Below, piece after piece: positions 43,765 through 53,253 of a DNA stretch of 64,000 nucleotides. The notes beneath the pieces were generated by a model. The model was not told where the DNA came from, did not search any database, and saw nothing but the letters and a program-made list of their open reading frames with translations. The position numbers were made by a program, and so were the translations under genes. Each line of letters opens with the position of its first letter. Positions within the stretch are counted from its first letter, which is position 1. The stretch is from JBGZEX01 sp041846495. GTDB taxonomy: Bacteria; Bacteroidota; Bacteroidia; Bacteroidales; Marinifilaceae. The stretch lies in NCBI GenBank assembly GCA_041846495.1, contig JBGZEX010000076.1:12939-76938 (forward strand), written 5' to 3'.

Positions 43765-45402
43765 CTACTTCCTCGGATTCGGGGCCAATCCGTTCGCTAC
43801 GGCATCCTCGGGTAGTTGCAATGCCCTTCTCGGGTCGTCGTGCTTGAGGTGTAGGGTAAGCGGCTGGTCGTTTTCTCCCGTTCTCCTTATGTGCACGATA
43901 TCCAATCCCCACCTTCTGACGTCGAACCAGCGCATGCCCTCGTGTACGAACTCCGATCTTCTTAGGTCTGCAATGCACTTGAGGTACGGTTCCGTCGCAG
44001 CGTCTACGGTATACCATGTGTGGAGGTCGGGCTTGCGCCCGGCGTAATACCTTTTCACCTTTTCCTCCGTCAGGGTCTCCGCCTCGCTTCCCGAGTATCC
44101 CCTTATGCGCCGTCCGAAGTACAGATTGATATCCCCGATACAGGCGGAGTAATCTCCCTTCATGGCGTAAGCCTCGGCCCTGTTGAACAGGGCCTCCTCC
44201 GCCGTAAACAGCGGCAACATGACGTAAATCCAACCGGACGTGGCATTCAAACCCTCCTGTTTGAAGTATTCCTTCACTTTGGGAATGTTGAGCACCTTTT
44301 CGTTTCCGTAAAGTCCGACGGCAATATCCGCCCCCAATACGTTTTTCCTGTTGAAGAAGAGCTGGGGGAGTATTTCCGGGGAAAGCCCGAAACGGTTTAC
44401 GGCAAACCTTCTCGGCCATGTGCTAAGACAGGATGCGAGCAGCAGATTGGCGGGCTCCCCGGATGAGGAATACGCCGCAGCGATTTCCGCATAACTGTAT
44501 CTGCCGTATGTTTGCGGATTGTTCCATGCGCGAATCTTCGCATCGGTATGTCCTATCGCTCTGTCGGCGGCTTCGATCACCTTATCCCATTCCCCGAGGG
44601 TTTGGTAGAAACGGGCGGCGAATGCCGCAGCGGCTTCCTTCGTGAAGTGGTATTTCGGCACGTCGTATCCGTTTTCGAGCAACGTTATGCCCGTTTCCAA
44701 ATCCTCACGTATGCATTTGTAGGTTTGTTCGAGAGTCCCCCTTTCGTACTCTGCGAAAATCTCCTTTTCGGGTCGAGTGGCAATGGGTATTCCGGGGAGT
44801 TTTCCCGCCGTTTCGGGGTTGTAGGGCATGGCGAAGAGGGAGGCCAGCATATAATGGGCGTACGCCCTGCACACTAACGCTTCTCCGATAAGGGGAAGAT
44901 ATTCGGGATCCTTCTCCCGCCCCATCGTTTTTATGGATTCCAAGGCCTGGTTGGCCGCAGCGATAGCCCTGTAGCAACTGTTCCAATAGGCGGTGGGAGT
45001 ATCCTGGGAGACGCTCCGCGGCACCTTCCATTCGTAACATTCGATATAGAAATCCTCTCCCTGTCCCATGACCTTTCCCTTATCGTCGGCATTGTCGCTC
45101 ATGATTTCGCAAAAAGGTACGTAGGAGATGTCGGGATATGCCGAAACGAGGAGTTCCGCTACGGCCTCCCTGTCCTCCAAGCGGGCCCGGTTGTCGGGCA
45201 CATGGTCCAAATAGGCATTGCATGCCGGGCAAAACAGGAGAGGGAATATGAAACTCCCGTACAGGCGGTGTACGGAGCGTTTCCGCAGACGGAACCGGGA
45301 GCTTGAAGGGCGTCTCCGGAGTTTATGTAGGGTATCCCTCTCTTCTTTTCCCGTATCGGGTCTTCGGAGGGAACCCTTATTCGAACGAATCGTATATTTC
45401 AT
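43765..45402 (-). CDS. RagB/SusD family nutrient-binding outer-membrane lipoprotein
   Basis: A 545-residue SusD-type lid protein of the pair with the SusC at 45452-48838. TPR-like helices (YWNSCYRAIAAANQALESIK; LIGEALVCRAYAHYMLA) and the C-terminal RRSEFVHEGMRWFDVRRWG segment are diagnostic. The N-terminus is odd: some 47 basic residues precede a hydrophobic stretch (LYGSFIFPLLFCPAC) with the likely lipid Cys at residue 61, and no internal ATG offers a shorter signal peptide. Confidence 0.93.
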   Translation of the reverse strand: MKYTIRSNKGSLRRPDTGKEERDTLHKLRRRPSSSRFRLRKRSVHRLYGSFIFPLLFCPACNAYLDHVPDNRARLEDREAVAELLVSAYPDISYVPFCEIMSDNADDKGKVMGQGEDFYIECYEWKVPRSVSQDTPTAYWNSCYRAIAAANQALESIKTMGREKDPEYLPLIGEALVCRAYAHYMLASLFAMPYNPETAGKLPGIPIATRPEKEIFAEYERGTLEQTYKCIREDLETGITLLENGYDVPKYHFTKEAAAAFAARFYQTLGEWDKVIEAADRAIGHTDAKIRAWNNPQTYGRYSYAEIAAAYSSSGEPANLLLASCLSTWPRRFAVNRFGLSPEILPQLFFNRKNVLGADIAVGLYGNEKVLNIPKVKEYFKQEGLNATSGWIYVMLPLFTAEEALFNRAEAYAMKGDYSACIGDINLYFGRRIRGYSGSEAETLTEEKVKRYYAGRKPDLHTWYTVDAATEPYLKCIADLRRSEFVHEGMRWFDVRRWGLDIVHIRRTGENDQPLTLHLKHDDPRRALQLPEDAVANGLAPNPRK

Positions 45403-45451
45403 GGTTCATATATTTATTAAAAAACACAGTATCGTAACTATGGGCCGGGTT

Positions 45452-48400
45452 TCAGAATCCCGCCTTCACGGATAAGGTGAACTGCTTGGGAGTCGGCATG
45501 GCTACGCCTCCCGAGCGGAAGAATTCGGGGTCCTGCCCGTTGAGCTTTTTGTCCGAATAAATCAGCAGCGGGTTGGAAACGACGCCTTTGAACTCGAGGG
45601 AAGTCATTCCGAATCGTTTGACGTATTTATCGGGCATGCGGAAAGAGAGGCTCACTTCCTTGAGGCGGCAGAAGTCTCCCTTTGCGGTGCGTACGGTCGA
45701 ATAATTATAGGCGTTGTATGCGATTCCGAGTCCCGGAATGGTAGCCACCTGCCTTCGTGTGGGTATTACGGGTATGTCGGTAAAGGCTTCGTCACCGGGC
45801 ATTATCCATCGGTTTTTCATTTCCTCCGGCATGGCGTTCATATCCGTATATGCGTAGGAGATGTCGGGATGTAGGCGTATGACATTTCCCCACTGGTAGG
45901 TGAATAATAGGCCGAGGCTCCATGCCTTGTAGCGTAAGTTGGAATTGAGTCCGCCCGAAACCTTCGGGTCTATGGGTCCTTCGTATTTGAGCCACGACAG
46001 GTTTTGTCGTTCCTGGAAATATATGCCGCTTACGGTGGTTTCCCCGTTTTTCCCTATATATGTGGGGAATCCTTTATCGTTGAGTCCGTTGAATGGTATG
46101 GAGAAGAGTCCTCTGACGGGAAACCCCTCCAAGGCACCGCCGTTTTCGGCTATAAGGTCCAGCACCCTCGGTCGGGAATGGAGTCCGGTAATCTCGTTTT
46201 TGTTGTACGAAAAGGTAAACCCGGTTTCCCATGCATATTCCCGTCCCTTTATATTGAGCGACTGTAGGGTGATTTCCATCCCCCGGGATTTCATATCGGC
46301 ATAGTTTCCGTATTTGATGTTTTCTCCCCCTACGCCCGAGGTGCGCACCAATCCTATGAGGTCGAATCCCTTGCGGATGTAGTAGTCGGCGGTTATTCTC
46401 AGGCGGTCGTTTGCGATACCGGCATCGACGCCCATATTGAATTCGTATTGTTTCTCCCACGTCAGGTCTTTATTCTCGAGGGATGCGATATAGGTATGGG
46501 TTTCGTTATCTTCCTGCGAGGGGCGGAAAGTCTTTGCGGAATAGAAAATGGCGAGGGCATTCCTTGCGGGCCCCATGGTTGCTGTGAGCCCGTACGTGGA
46601 GCGTATTTTAAGGTTGGAGCAAATGCTTGCGATGCTTTCGAAGGTTTCTCCTACGTTCCACGATGCGCTTATGTTCCACGTCGGCAGCCACCTTGCGCTT
46701 CTTGCCCTTCCGAGCCGGTTCGAGCCGTCGTATCGTCCGGTGAGATTGAGCATATATATGCCCTTCCAGGAATACCCCGCCGTTGCGAAGAAAGCGGCAA
46801 AGCGGTCGTAGTCTTCGTTCATTCCGTAATAGTCGAAACCTCCCGCAAGGATTTGTTTCATGATGCGGTAGTCTACGTAGGGGATGCCTCCCTTATACCA
46901 CTGGTATCCGAATCCTTTATTCCACCGGTTCATGCGGTCGGCGTATTTGACCTCTTCGCCGAGGAGAATGTTTACGACGTGGTTTTCCTTCAGGGTTTTA
47001 TTGTAGTTGAGCGTAAGTCTTAGGTAGTAGTTTACGAGGCGGTCGTCGGTGGTATTGTAGAACCCTCCTTTGGGTAGAACGACTTCGGGATATGCGTTCA
47101 CGTTATCGGGGTCTTTGAAGAGGTATTTGTTGCGTTCCGCAATGGTGGCATCCCCCGCCGCCCTGTATGCCATGGCGAGGTTGGAGTTCTCCTTCACCTT
47201 TGCCTCGCGTGTGGATTTGACGTATCTTACGGCTCCTATGGCGTTGAGTTCGCATCCCGGGAATAGCTTATAGGCTATTTCGCCCTGGAACTTAAGGTCC
47301 TGCAGGTCGATGTCCAAGAAGTTGCTTTCCATTTCGTTAATGATACTGAAGGGAGCGTAGTTCATCTGGTAGTATACGGGATTTCCCTCTGCATCCTTGG
47401 CTCTCATGGTCCTCGATGTATTCAGGGCATAGCTGAAGGGATTGATGTCGAAATCCCTCGAGAAGGTACCTTCCACGGCGTTTACCTCTCTTCCGAGAGT
47501 ACCGGGAACGCGTTGTTCGCGGTAGGAGGCGTTCATGAAGAAACGCAGGGCGATACCGTGCGGGAAGGTATGTGAGATGTTCATATTCCCGGTAAATCTC
47601 TTGACCTTGTCGGCTTTTGTCCATCCCGGGTCGAGGAAGAAGCTCAGTGAGGAGTAGAAGTTGGTGGTTTTGGAGCCCGATGCCATGCTGAGAGAGTGTG
47701 TTTGCTGGAGGGTGTTGCGGAACAACTCCTTGAACCAGTCGGTATTTTGGCGGGATGCCTTATAGAGGTATTCCTCTTTGAAGCGGCGCATATTGGGAAG
47801 GTCGAAGGTTTCGGATGCGGCATTCCAGGATTCTATTCGTTTAGCTCTCAACAGGAACTCTCCGCCCGATGGGGAGCGGGATATATCGGCATAATTGAGC
47901 CATCCCTTTCTTTCGAGTTCCTTGTATACGCTCATCTGGTCGACGGAGTTCATGATGTTGTAGGATGCGTATCTGGGGCGCATCCTAAGGGTTATTTCCC
48001 CGTTGTAGTTTATGGTCGTTTTCCCGGGTCTTCCCTTCTTGGTGGTGATGACGACCACTCCGTTCATGGCCCTTGCCCCGTAGAGGGCCGTGGCGGAAGC
48101 ATCCTTGAGGATTTGGAAGCTCTCGATATCGTCGGCATTGAGTCCCGCTACGGTGGAGCTTATGAGAGTTTCCACGTTCCCCGAGGAGAGGTCGTCGGCG
48201 GATAACTCCACCACATCCTCGAGTACGAGCCCGTCGACCACCCACAGGGGATGCTGGTTGCCGTATATGGAGGAAGCTCCCCTTATGCGTATCTTCGGAG
48301 CGGAGCCGAAGGTTCCGGAGACGTTGGTCACCTGGACGCCCGAGGATTGTCCCTGGAGCATGCGGCTGACGTCGACGACCCCTTCCATGCGGGCTTTGGA

Positions 48401-48838
48401 GGCATCTACTACGTCGGCCGCCCCGGTAAAGAGTTTGCGGTCTATCTTCTGGTAGCCGGTGATGACGGCGGCCTCCAACTCTTGAGCCTCTTCTTCGAGA
48501 ACGACGTCGATAACTCTTAGATTGCCTATTTTTACGGTTTCGGACTTCATGCCGATAAAGGAAAACACGAGTTCCTGACGGGAGATGCTGCTCCCTTTAT
48601 GCCGTAAAAGATAGGGGGCGAGGTCTATGGTGTAGCTCCCGTCGATACGGGTGGCCGTCCCTACCGAGGCATCGGCCTTGAGCTTTACGGTAACTCCCGG
48701 CAACTCCTCACCCGAGGTATTCCTTACTTTGCCGGTGACCGTCGAAGGTCTTTCCTGTGCCCGGAGCATTGCCGGGAGAAGGAGGATAAGGGCGAAGAGA
48801 GCGCATATCCTTCCTTTGGGCTTTATCGATATATTCAT
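45452..48838 (-). CDS. SusC/RagA family TonB-dependent receptor (SusC2)
   Basis: A 1128-residue outer-membrane barrel that imports substrate captured by its SusD. A signal peptide (ALILLLPAMLRAQ) is followed by a carboxypeptidase-D-like domain (about 33-118), the plug and a long beta-barrel ending QFTLSVKAGF. The plug contains QGQSSGVQVTNVSG and the run KDASATALYGARAMNGVVVI. There is no STN domain, so it is not expected to signal to FecR. It is followed after 49 nt by SusD2. Confidence 0.95.
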   Translation of the reverse strand: MNISIKPKGRICALFALILLLPAMLRAQERPSTVTGKVRNTSGEELPGVTVKLKADASVGTATRIDGSYTIDLAPYLLRHKGSSISRQELVFSFIGMKSETVKIGNLRVIDVVLEEEAQELEAAVITGYQKIDRKLFTGAADVVDASKARMEGVVDVSRMLQGQSSGVQVTNVSGTFGSAPKIRIRGASSIYGNQHPLWVVDGLVLEDVVELSADDLSSGNVETLISSTVAGLNADDIESFQILKDASATALYGARAMNGVVVITTKKGRPGKTTINYNGEITLRMRPRYASYNIMNSVDQMSVYKELERKGWLNYADISRSPSGGEFLLRAKRIESWNAASETFDLPNMRRFKEEYLYKASRQNTDWFKELFRNTLQQTHSLSMASGSKTTNFYSSLSFFLDPGWTKADKVKRFTGNMNISHTFPHGIALRFFMNASYREQRVPGTLGREVNAVEGTFSRDFDINPFSYALNTSRTMRAKDAEGNPVYYQMNYAPFSIINEMESNFLDIDLQDLKFQGEIAYKLFPGCELNAIGAVRYVKSTREAKVKENSNLAMAYRAAGDATIAERNKYLFKDPDNVNAYPEVVLPKGGFYNTTDDRLVNYYLRLTLNYNKTLKENHVVNILLGEEVKYADRMNRWNKGFGYQWYKGGIPYVDYRIMKQILAGGFDYYGMNEDYDRFAAFFATAGYSWKGIYMLNLTGRYDGSNRLGRARSARWLPTWNISASWNVGETFESIASICSNLKIRSTYGLTATMGPARNALAIFYSAKTFRPSQEDNETHTYIASLENKDLTWEKQYEFNMGVDAGIANDRLRITADYYIRKGFDLIGLVRTSGVGGENIKYGNYADMKSRGMEITLQSLNIKGREYAWETGFTFSYNKNEITGLHSRPRVLDLIAENGGALEGFPVRGLFSIPFNGLNDKGFPTYIGKNGETTVSGIYFQERQNLSWLKYEGPIDPKVSGGLNSNLRYKAWSLGLLFTYQWGNVIRLHPDISYAYTDMNAMPEEMKNRWIMPGDEAFTDIPVIPTRRQVATIPGLGIAYNAYNYSTVRTAKGDFCRLKEVSLSFRMPDKYVKRFGMTSLEFKGVVSNPLLIYSDKKLNGQDPEFFRSGGVAMPTPKQFTLSVKAGF

Positions 48839-48895
48839 ATTCCTTTCGTTTTATTTTATGTTTTCCCCGCTCCTTTGCCGGCTTCCTTCAGCCGG

Positions 48896-48984
48896 AGGCG
48901 TAATTGCAGGGAGTGGAACTTTATTGGTATCCGCACCCCTGTGTGTTAGCTGTAACCGATAGGCGTAATTGCAGGGAGTGGAAC
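48896..48984. repeat. Two identical 24-bp direct repeats upstream of SusC2
   Basis: The same 24 bases, beginning AGGCGTAATTGCAGGG, occur at 48896-48919 and at 48961-48984, separated by 41 bp. They lie in the 234-nt gap between the BACON gene stop and the SusC2 start. Identical paired blocks at this spacing suggest protein-binding sites or a small duplication. Confidence 0.7.
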
Positions 48985-48990
48985 CCCGTT

Positions 48991-49008
48991 TATTCCCCGG
49001 GGGGAATA
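48991..49008. repeat. 18-bp near-perfect palindrome upstream of SusC2
   Basis: TATTCCCC-GG-GGGGAATA: eight-base arms with a 2-nt centre, starting 7 bp after the second direct repeat. It is too tight for a hairpin loop and more like an operator. Confidence 0.5.
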
Positions 49009-49072
49009 TTCCCGAGGATATAAACGGGTTTCCGGCATTATGAAAAAAACGGGTTTGCCATTCCTTCCGGGT

Positions 49073-50617
49073 TCAATATACCGCTATGTCGTTTTCGGTT
49101 TTGAACCGGGGCGAGAATCCTTTATCGGGTTTTATCCATAGCGGCCGCACGTTCTGCCGCGTTGCAGCCGGAGAAACCGTTTGTACGGGGAAGAAGTTTA
49201 TGACCCCTATGGTTTTCCCGGGATAAAAGTCGGCGGTTCCCACCTGTATGAGAATACCCAGCAACTTATCCTTGTTGGCGTACATGAATCCGTTCTTGAG
49301 TCCGAGATATCCGAATCCCTCGTTTTTCACAAGGAGCGAGAATTCGCGGGTAGGATAATAGCGTCCGTTGGCATCTTTATATGCCATGCTTAGGGGAGTA
49401 TCGTATATGTAGGCCTTGGATACGAGTTTTTCCTCGTTGAATACGTAGAGGCGATAATGCCCTTTACCCTCGTATACGAAGAGATTCTCATTGGAAAACC
49501 GGTCGCTCCATACGCCGCCTTGCGCTGTTTCGTATGCTCTTACCTTGTCTTTTCCCGCTCCGAATTCGAGATATCCGTAGGGGAATGCGGAGAAGGTGGG
49601 ATGGGAGGAGGTTTGTGCCGGGGGCTGCGGCGGGTTGGCTGCCGGCGTGTATTCCATTACGGCGAATCCTTTCCCGGAATCGTACAGAAGCGATTGTATG
49701 CGGTCTTTGGAATTATGGAAAAACGCCTGATTGTAGATCGTGTCGTTGTAGACGTGATTGAAGCCCGCTTCTTTCAGCCACGGGTTGAATTCCGGCTCGT
49801 TGAGGGCGGCCCATGCGGCGAAGACGGCGGAAGCCTGCAGGCGGTTGTCCTGTCCGAAGAAGTAGAGGGCGGTGGAGAATACGGGACTTACGGTTTTAAA
49901 GGAATGGAAGGGCCGTCCTTCGGCGGGAGGAAGATAATCGGTACTCCGCCGGGCCTCTTCGAAGGCTTTCATCTTGGGGACATCGACGGAGAAGTCGAGA
50001 CAGGGGAAGAGGTAGTAGAGAATGCCGTCCTGGGTAATCTTCAGGGTCTTGCGAATGTTCGCCCCCTCGACGGTTATCGTGGCCTCCCGGGGTTGGCGTT
50101 CGGTGTTTTCGGTCACCTCGATTATCAGAGTCTTGTTTTTTATCTCCAATTTCGTCACCCACTGGGGTTTTCCGCTCAGCGTCCATTCCTCGACGTTGGA
50201 GTTGAATTCTACGGTGCGCACCTCGGCGAATTGCATGAATCCGAGTTCTCCGGGCAAGTCCTCGACGAAAGGAGCGCTCCCGGACTGTACGACCCGGATC
50301 TCCTTAACGAGGTCGGCACTGGCGAGCACGACCTTGGCCGTACGTTCGCCGATACCCGTATTCTCCCCGGCTACGATGTTTATGCCGCTATTCCCCTCCC
50401 GCACGGATACCTTCCCCCAGGAGTCCCCCTGCCATAAGGCCGTGAGCTTCTGCCCCGAATTGAGACTTACGCCCACGGTTTTCGTCCCTCCGGGAGATTC
50501 GAAAACGACGTTGTCCGTCTCCACATCCAAAATGGGTGCCTCCTCCTTCTTGGAACAGGACACTGCAATCGGAAGAAGTATTGAAACGAAAATGAAATTT
50601 CTTATCATGCTGTTCAT
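49073..50617 (-). CDS. BACON-domain lipoprotein
   Basis: A 514-residue lipoprotein (ILLPIAVSCSKKEEAP, lipid Cys near residue 21). Two BACON-type Ig-like domains follow (about 28-115, ending LVKEIRVVQSGSAPF, and about 130-198, ending REATITVEGANIRKTLKITQ). The remaining 310 residues, rich in aromatic residues, have no family I can name. BACON domains in surface lipoproteins usually hold a binding module away from the membrane. It precedes SusC2 by 234 nt and may be the substrate-capture partner of SusC2/D2. Confidence 0.8.
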   Translation of the reverse strand: MNSMIRNFIFVSILLPIAVSCSKKEEAPILDVETDNVVFESPGGTKTVGVSLNSGQKLTALWQGDSWGKVSVREGNSGINIVAGENTGIGERTAKVVLASADLVKEIRVVQSGSAPFVEDLPGELGFMQFAEVRTVEFNSNVEEWTLSGKPQWVTKLEIKNKTLIIEVTENTERQPREATITVEGANIRKTLKITQDGILYYLFPCLDFSVDVPKMKAFEEARRSTDYLPPAEGRPFHSFKTVSPVFSTALYFFGQDNRLQASAVFAAWAALNEPEFNPWLKEAGFNHVYNDTIYNQAFFHNSKDRIQSLLYDSGKGFAVMEYTPAANPPQPPAQTSSHPTFSAFPYGYLEFGAGKDKVRAYETAQGGVWSDRFSNENLFVYEGKGHYRLYVFNEEKLVSKAYIYDTPLSMAYKDANGRYYPTREFSLLVKNEGFGYLGLKNGFMYANKDKLLGILIQVGTADFYPGKTIGVINFFPVQTVSPAATRQNVRPLWIKPDKGFSPRFKTENDIAVY

Positions 50618-50787
50618 ATCTTTGATTATTTATGTGTTATTCGGTAAATCCGGGACTTACGACCGTTTGCGACCTCTCTCCCCGGCCCGGCCGTTCGCTC
50701 ATTCTACGATTACCGTAAAAATATCGTCGAACTCCGCGAGCATATGCCTTAAAAACTTTCGATCCGAAATCCTTTTTTGGGTAGCAT

Positions 50788-52170
50788 TTATTTAATTACG
50801 TGAATTATGTTGATGGCCGCCGATAAAAGCGGTTCTTTGAGCTCTCCCAATTGACGGGTTAGAGAACGGATATTATTGGGATTGTTGATTTGCATTCCTC
50901 CCGACGGAGATAAACCTCCTGCCTCCCATATCGTATCTCCGTTTTTATTCGTATAACTCCCGATGATAATGTTATAAGCCCAATTCTTTAGTTCCGGTGC
51001 AATGATATTTCCTTTTTCATAAAGTCCCGGCACAATGGAATCGTTTTTAAGCTGGGGTACGACAGTCCCCATGAACAAACTCATACCTTTGGTTTTTTCT
51101 CCGATTAGATTTACTTGCATATAAGGTTTCAGTCCCAATATAAAAGCCTCTCCGATTTCTGCGGTTTGTTTGCTGATTAAAAAGAACACCCGGCGTATTC
51201 CCAAATTTTCCGAAACCAAAGAATCGGTTAGACGTATGGTATTATCCTTTCCGTTTTCCAATAACTCGTTTTTATAAAGGTTGTTATACTTAAAACAAAT
51301 AAATTCCTCATTTCGGCTTACGAAATCCTCGGGAGCGATCCAACTTCCCACGACACCTGCAGCCTTCCAATTTCCGAAACTGCCGGTATAACGGAAATCC
51401 ATTATCAAATCTCTGATATTCTGCGACTTGAAAAAACGGAATACATTTCCCAACTCCTCGTAATGATAGTCGTCGAAATGAGTATAAACCAAATATCCTA
51501 TTTTTAATCCTAAGGTATCGATTACTTTATAAGTGTTTATGGGATTCAATGTAATATTCTTCGGAATCAAATGTACTTCTCTGATATCGGTCAAAACGGG
51601 GTTTCCGGATTCATTTATCGAAATATCCGAATATTTGAGCGTAAGAGACCTTTTATTGAAAATATAGGACAGGTTTTCCTGTGTAATATTCTCTCCGTCT
51701 ACCGCCAGTAAGGCGTTTCCTCTTTTGAGCCCGGCCTTTGCCGCAGGAGAATCCTTATATACGTATTGAATCACTCCGATAATCTGCTCCGGTGTCTGGA
51801 AAAAAACGGGAGAAAATCCCAATGTAGTTACCGTATATCCGCTTTTGGTATTCTGATATTCCATATCGTTTCTGATTGCAGACCAATTATCGTTGTCGTT
51901 CAGGAGCTTTTTGAAATATATTTTGGAATCCAATTCGTAACGAATGTCTATTTCCGGCATAAGATCCGCCCAAAAGTAATAATGTTTCATACCGTCCCGG
52001 ATGAATTTATTTACTTTTTGCACCGATGCCGGAGCTTGCGGAATCGTATCTTCCGGCGGAAGAGGAGGGATTTGCTCATTGTTCTTATCCCCGCAACCGC
52101 TTAGGAGGGATACGAAAAGCATAAACTCGATTCCCCGGCATAGTATTCTTCGGTAGATTGAAATATTCAT
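50788..52170 (-). CDS. S41 (C-terminal processing peptidase)-like lipoprotein, probably inactive
   Basis: A 460-residue lipoprotein (MLFVSLLSGCGDKN). It has the S41 layout: an N-terminal helical domain (VQKVNKFIRDGMKHYYFWAD), a PDZ domain (DSPAAKAGLKRGNALLAVDG) and a tail-protease core (LIMDFRYTGSFGNW; LKPYMQVNLIGEKTKGMS). In active members the nucleophile lies in TASASE and the Lys in T(F)GKG. Here these read TAEIGE and TKGMS, so both Ser and Lys appear replaced. It is probably a binding protein that uses the old fold. It follows the small lipoprotein gene by 2 nt. Confidence 0.82.
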   Translation of the reverse strand: MNISIYRRILCRGIEFMLFVSLLSGCGDKNNEQIPPLPPEDTIPQAPASVQKVNKFIRDGMKHYYFWADLMPEIDIRYELDSKIYFKKLLNDNDNWSAIRNDMEYQNTKSGYTVTTLGFSPVFFQTPEQIIGVIQYVYKDSPAAKAGLKRGNALLAVDGENITQENLSYIFNKRSLTLKYSDISINESGNPVLTDIREVHLIPKNITLNPINTYKVIDTLGLKIGYLVYTHFDDYHYEELGNVFRFFKSQNIRDLIMDFRYTGSFGNWKAAGVVGSWIAPEDFVSRNEEFICFKYNNLYKNELLENGKDNTIRLTDSLVSENLGIRRVFFLISKQTAEIGEAFILGLKPYMQVNLIGEKTKGMSLFMGTVVPQLKNDSIVPGLYEKGNIIAPELKNWAYNIIIGSYTNKNGDTIWEAGGLSPSGGMQINNPNNIRSLTRQLGELKEPLLSAAINIIHVIK

Positions 52171-52172
52171 AA

Positions 52173-52601
52173 TTATTGTTTTACGATTATTTTGAATACG
52201 TTATCGAATTCTCTCCGGTCGTTATCGTTTTCGATTATAATCGATATCCGGTATTCCCCTACGGGAATGTCGTTATAGGTGTCGAAAGGATAGAGATAAA
52301 ATACTCCATCCCCTCTTATTTTGAGGTATTTTTTCATTTTTTCGCCCTCTCCGTTTTCGGAAGATATCGATTTGATGGAAAAGAAGATGGGAGGGGTTCC
52401 TGCGACGCCTTGTATCGGGACGCTTGCCCACGGTACTCCGTATTTCGTATGGATGATATCGTTACAATTGGTATTTGCAACGACCTCTAAACTGTCGGGA
52501 TAATATTCTATATTATCCGTTTTCAAATAGCCGTATCTATATTCGTGATGACAGGCATAAAATCCCGCCAAAAACACAACAAGTATAAAAAATTTTTTCA
52601 T
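52173..52601 (-). CDS. Small SusCD-associated lipoprotein, beta-sandwich
   Basis: A 142-residue lipoprotein. The ATG at 52601 gives MKKFFILVVFLAGFYACHH with a lipobox Cys at residue 17; the frame also opens upstream inside the previous gene. The body is one beta-sandwich domain (VPIQGVAGTPPIFFSIKSIS; IPVGEYRISIIIEND), similar in style to the cadherin- or Ig-like surface proteins that follow SusD genes. I cannot name a family. Confidence 0.7.
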   Translation of the reverse strand: MKKFFILVVFLAGFYACHHEYRYGYLKTDNIEYYPDSLEVVANTNCNDIIHTKYGVPWASVPIQGVAGTPPIFFSIKSISSENGEGEKMKKYLKIRGDGVFYLYPFDTYNDIPVGEYRISIIIENDNDRREFDNVFKIIVKQ

Positions 52602-52612
52602 CATTTTCAGTT

Positions 52613-53251
52613 TTACATCATATCGGTTATCCATTCCCCGTCATCGGGACGTACATGTATCACTCCGTTTCGGGTTTTTAAATCGGAGGTTTGAATAAAC
52701 GTTTCTTCTACCCGGATAGAATTTCCGTAGTGTCGGGCTGCAATATAAACGATTAAGTCGGCTCCTCCGGCTCCCGGAATATTCATATAGGAAAAATACA
52801 CGACGGCATACAAACCTTTGGTGTATTCGTATGTTTTTGTTTTTAATAAAGGCTCTATGACAATCGGACTCTTTTTACGAATCTCTTCTCTTGTATATCG
52901 TCCTTTAGCCGTTCTGGCTAATAAATATAATTTCGCTTCTTCTTTACTTATAAAATCCGTTCCCGGAATTCTCTCCTTCATAAAATTGTATATTCCCTCG
53001 CATTTATAGGGGAAAAACGTAATCTGAGGTAGAGAATCCACTCTGCCGTCGTACAAGTCTTCGAGTTCTGCGATTTCAATTAATTTTATCACATAGCTGA
53101 AGTTTATGGTATCCTGTTTCAGATAGTCCAAAACACTGCCTTCGAATATTTCCGTTTTTGCCAGTCCCGTATCGAATACGTCCTGTTTGGTCGTACAACC
53201 GATCGTAAAAACGGTTGCAATCGCAATCCAATAAATATATATCCTTCTCAT
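52613..53251 (-). CDS. FAS1 (fasciclin)-like lipoprotein
   Basis: A 212-residue lipoprotein starting at ATG 53251 (MRRIYIYWIAIATVFTIGCTT); a TTG two codons upstream is less likely. The motif GSVLDYLKQDTINFSYVIKL at the start and TSDLKTRNGVIHVRPDDGEW near the end match FAS1 adhesion domains, which end in 'NGVIHVID'. It begins 2 nt after SusD1 and probably forms part of its outer-membrane complex. Confidence 0.75.
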   Translation of the reverse strand: MRRIYIYWIAIATVFTIGCTTKQDVFDTGLAKTEIFEGSVLDYLKQDTINFSYVIKLIEIAELEDLYDGRVDSLPQITFFPYKCEGIYNFMKERIPGTDFISKEEAKLYLLARTAKGRYTREEIRKKSPIVIEPLLKTKTYEYTKGLYAVVYFSYMNIPGAGGADLIVYIAARHYGNSIRVEETFIQTSDLKTRNGVIHVRPDDGEWITDMM

Positions 53252-53253
53252 AA

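Noticed and set aside
48896..48984. Minimal CRISPR array
   Set aside because: Only two repeats, a 41-bp spacer, no cas genes and a position inside an operon gap; more likely regulatory repeats.
49457..50437. 326-codon plus-strand open frame
   Set aside because: Antisense to the BACON lipoprotein gene; Gly/Val-rich shadow without motif or signal peptide.
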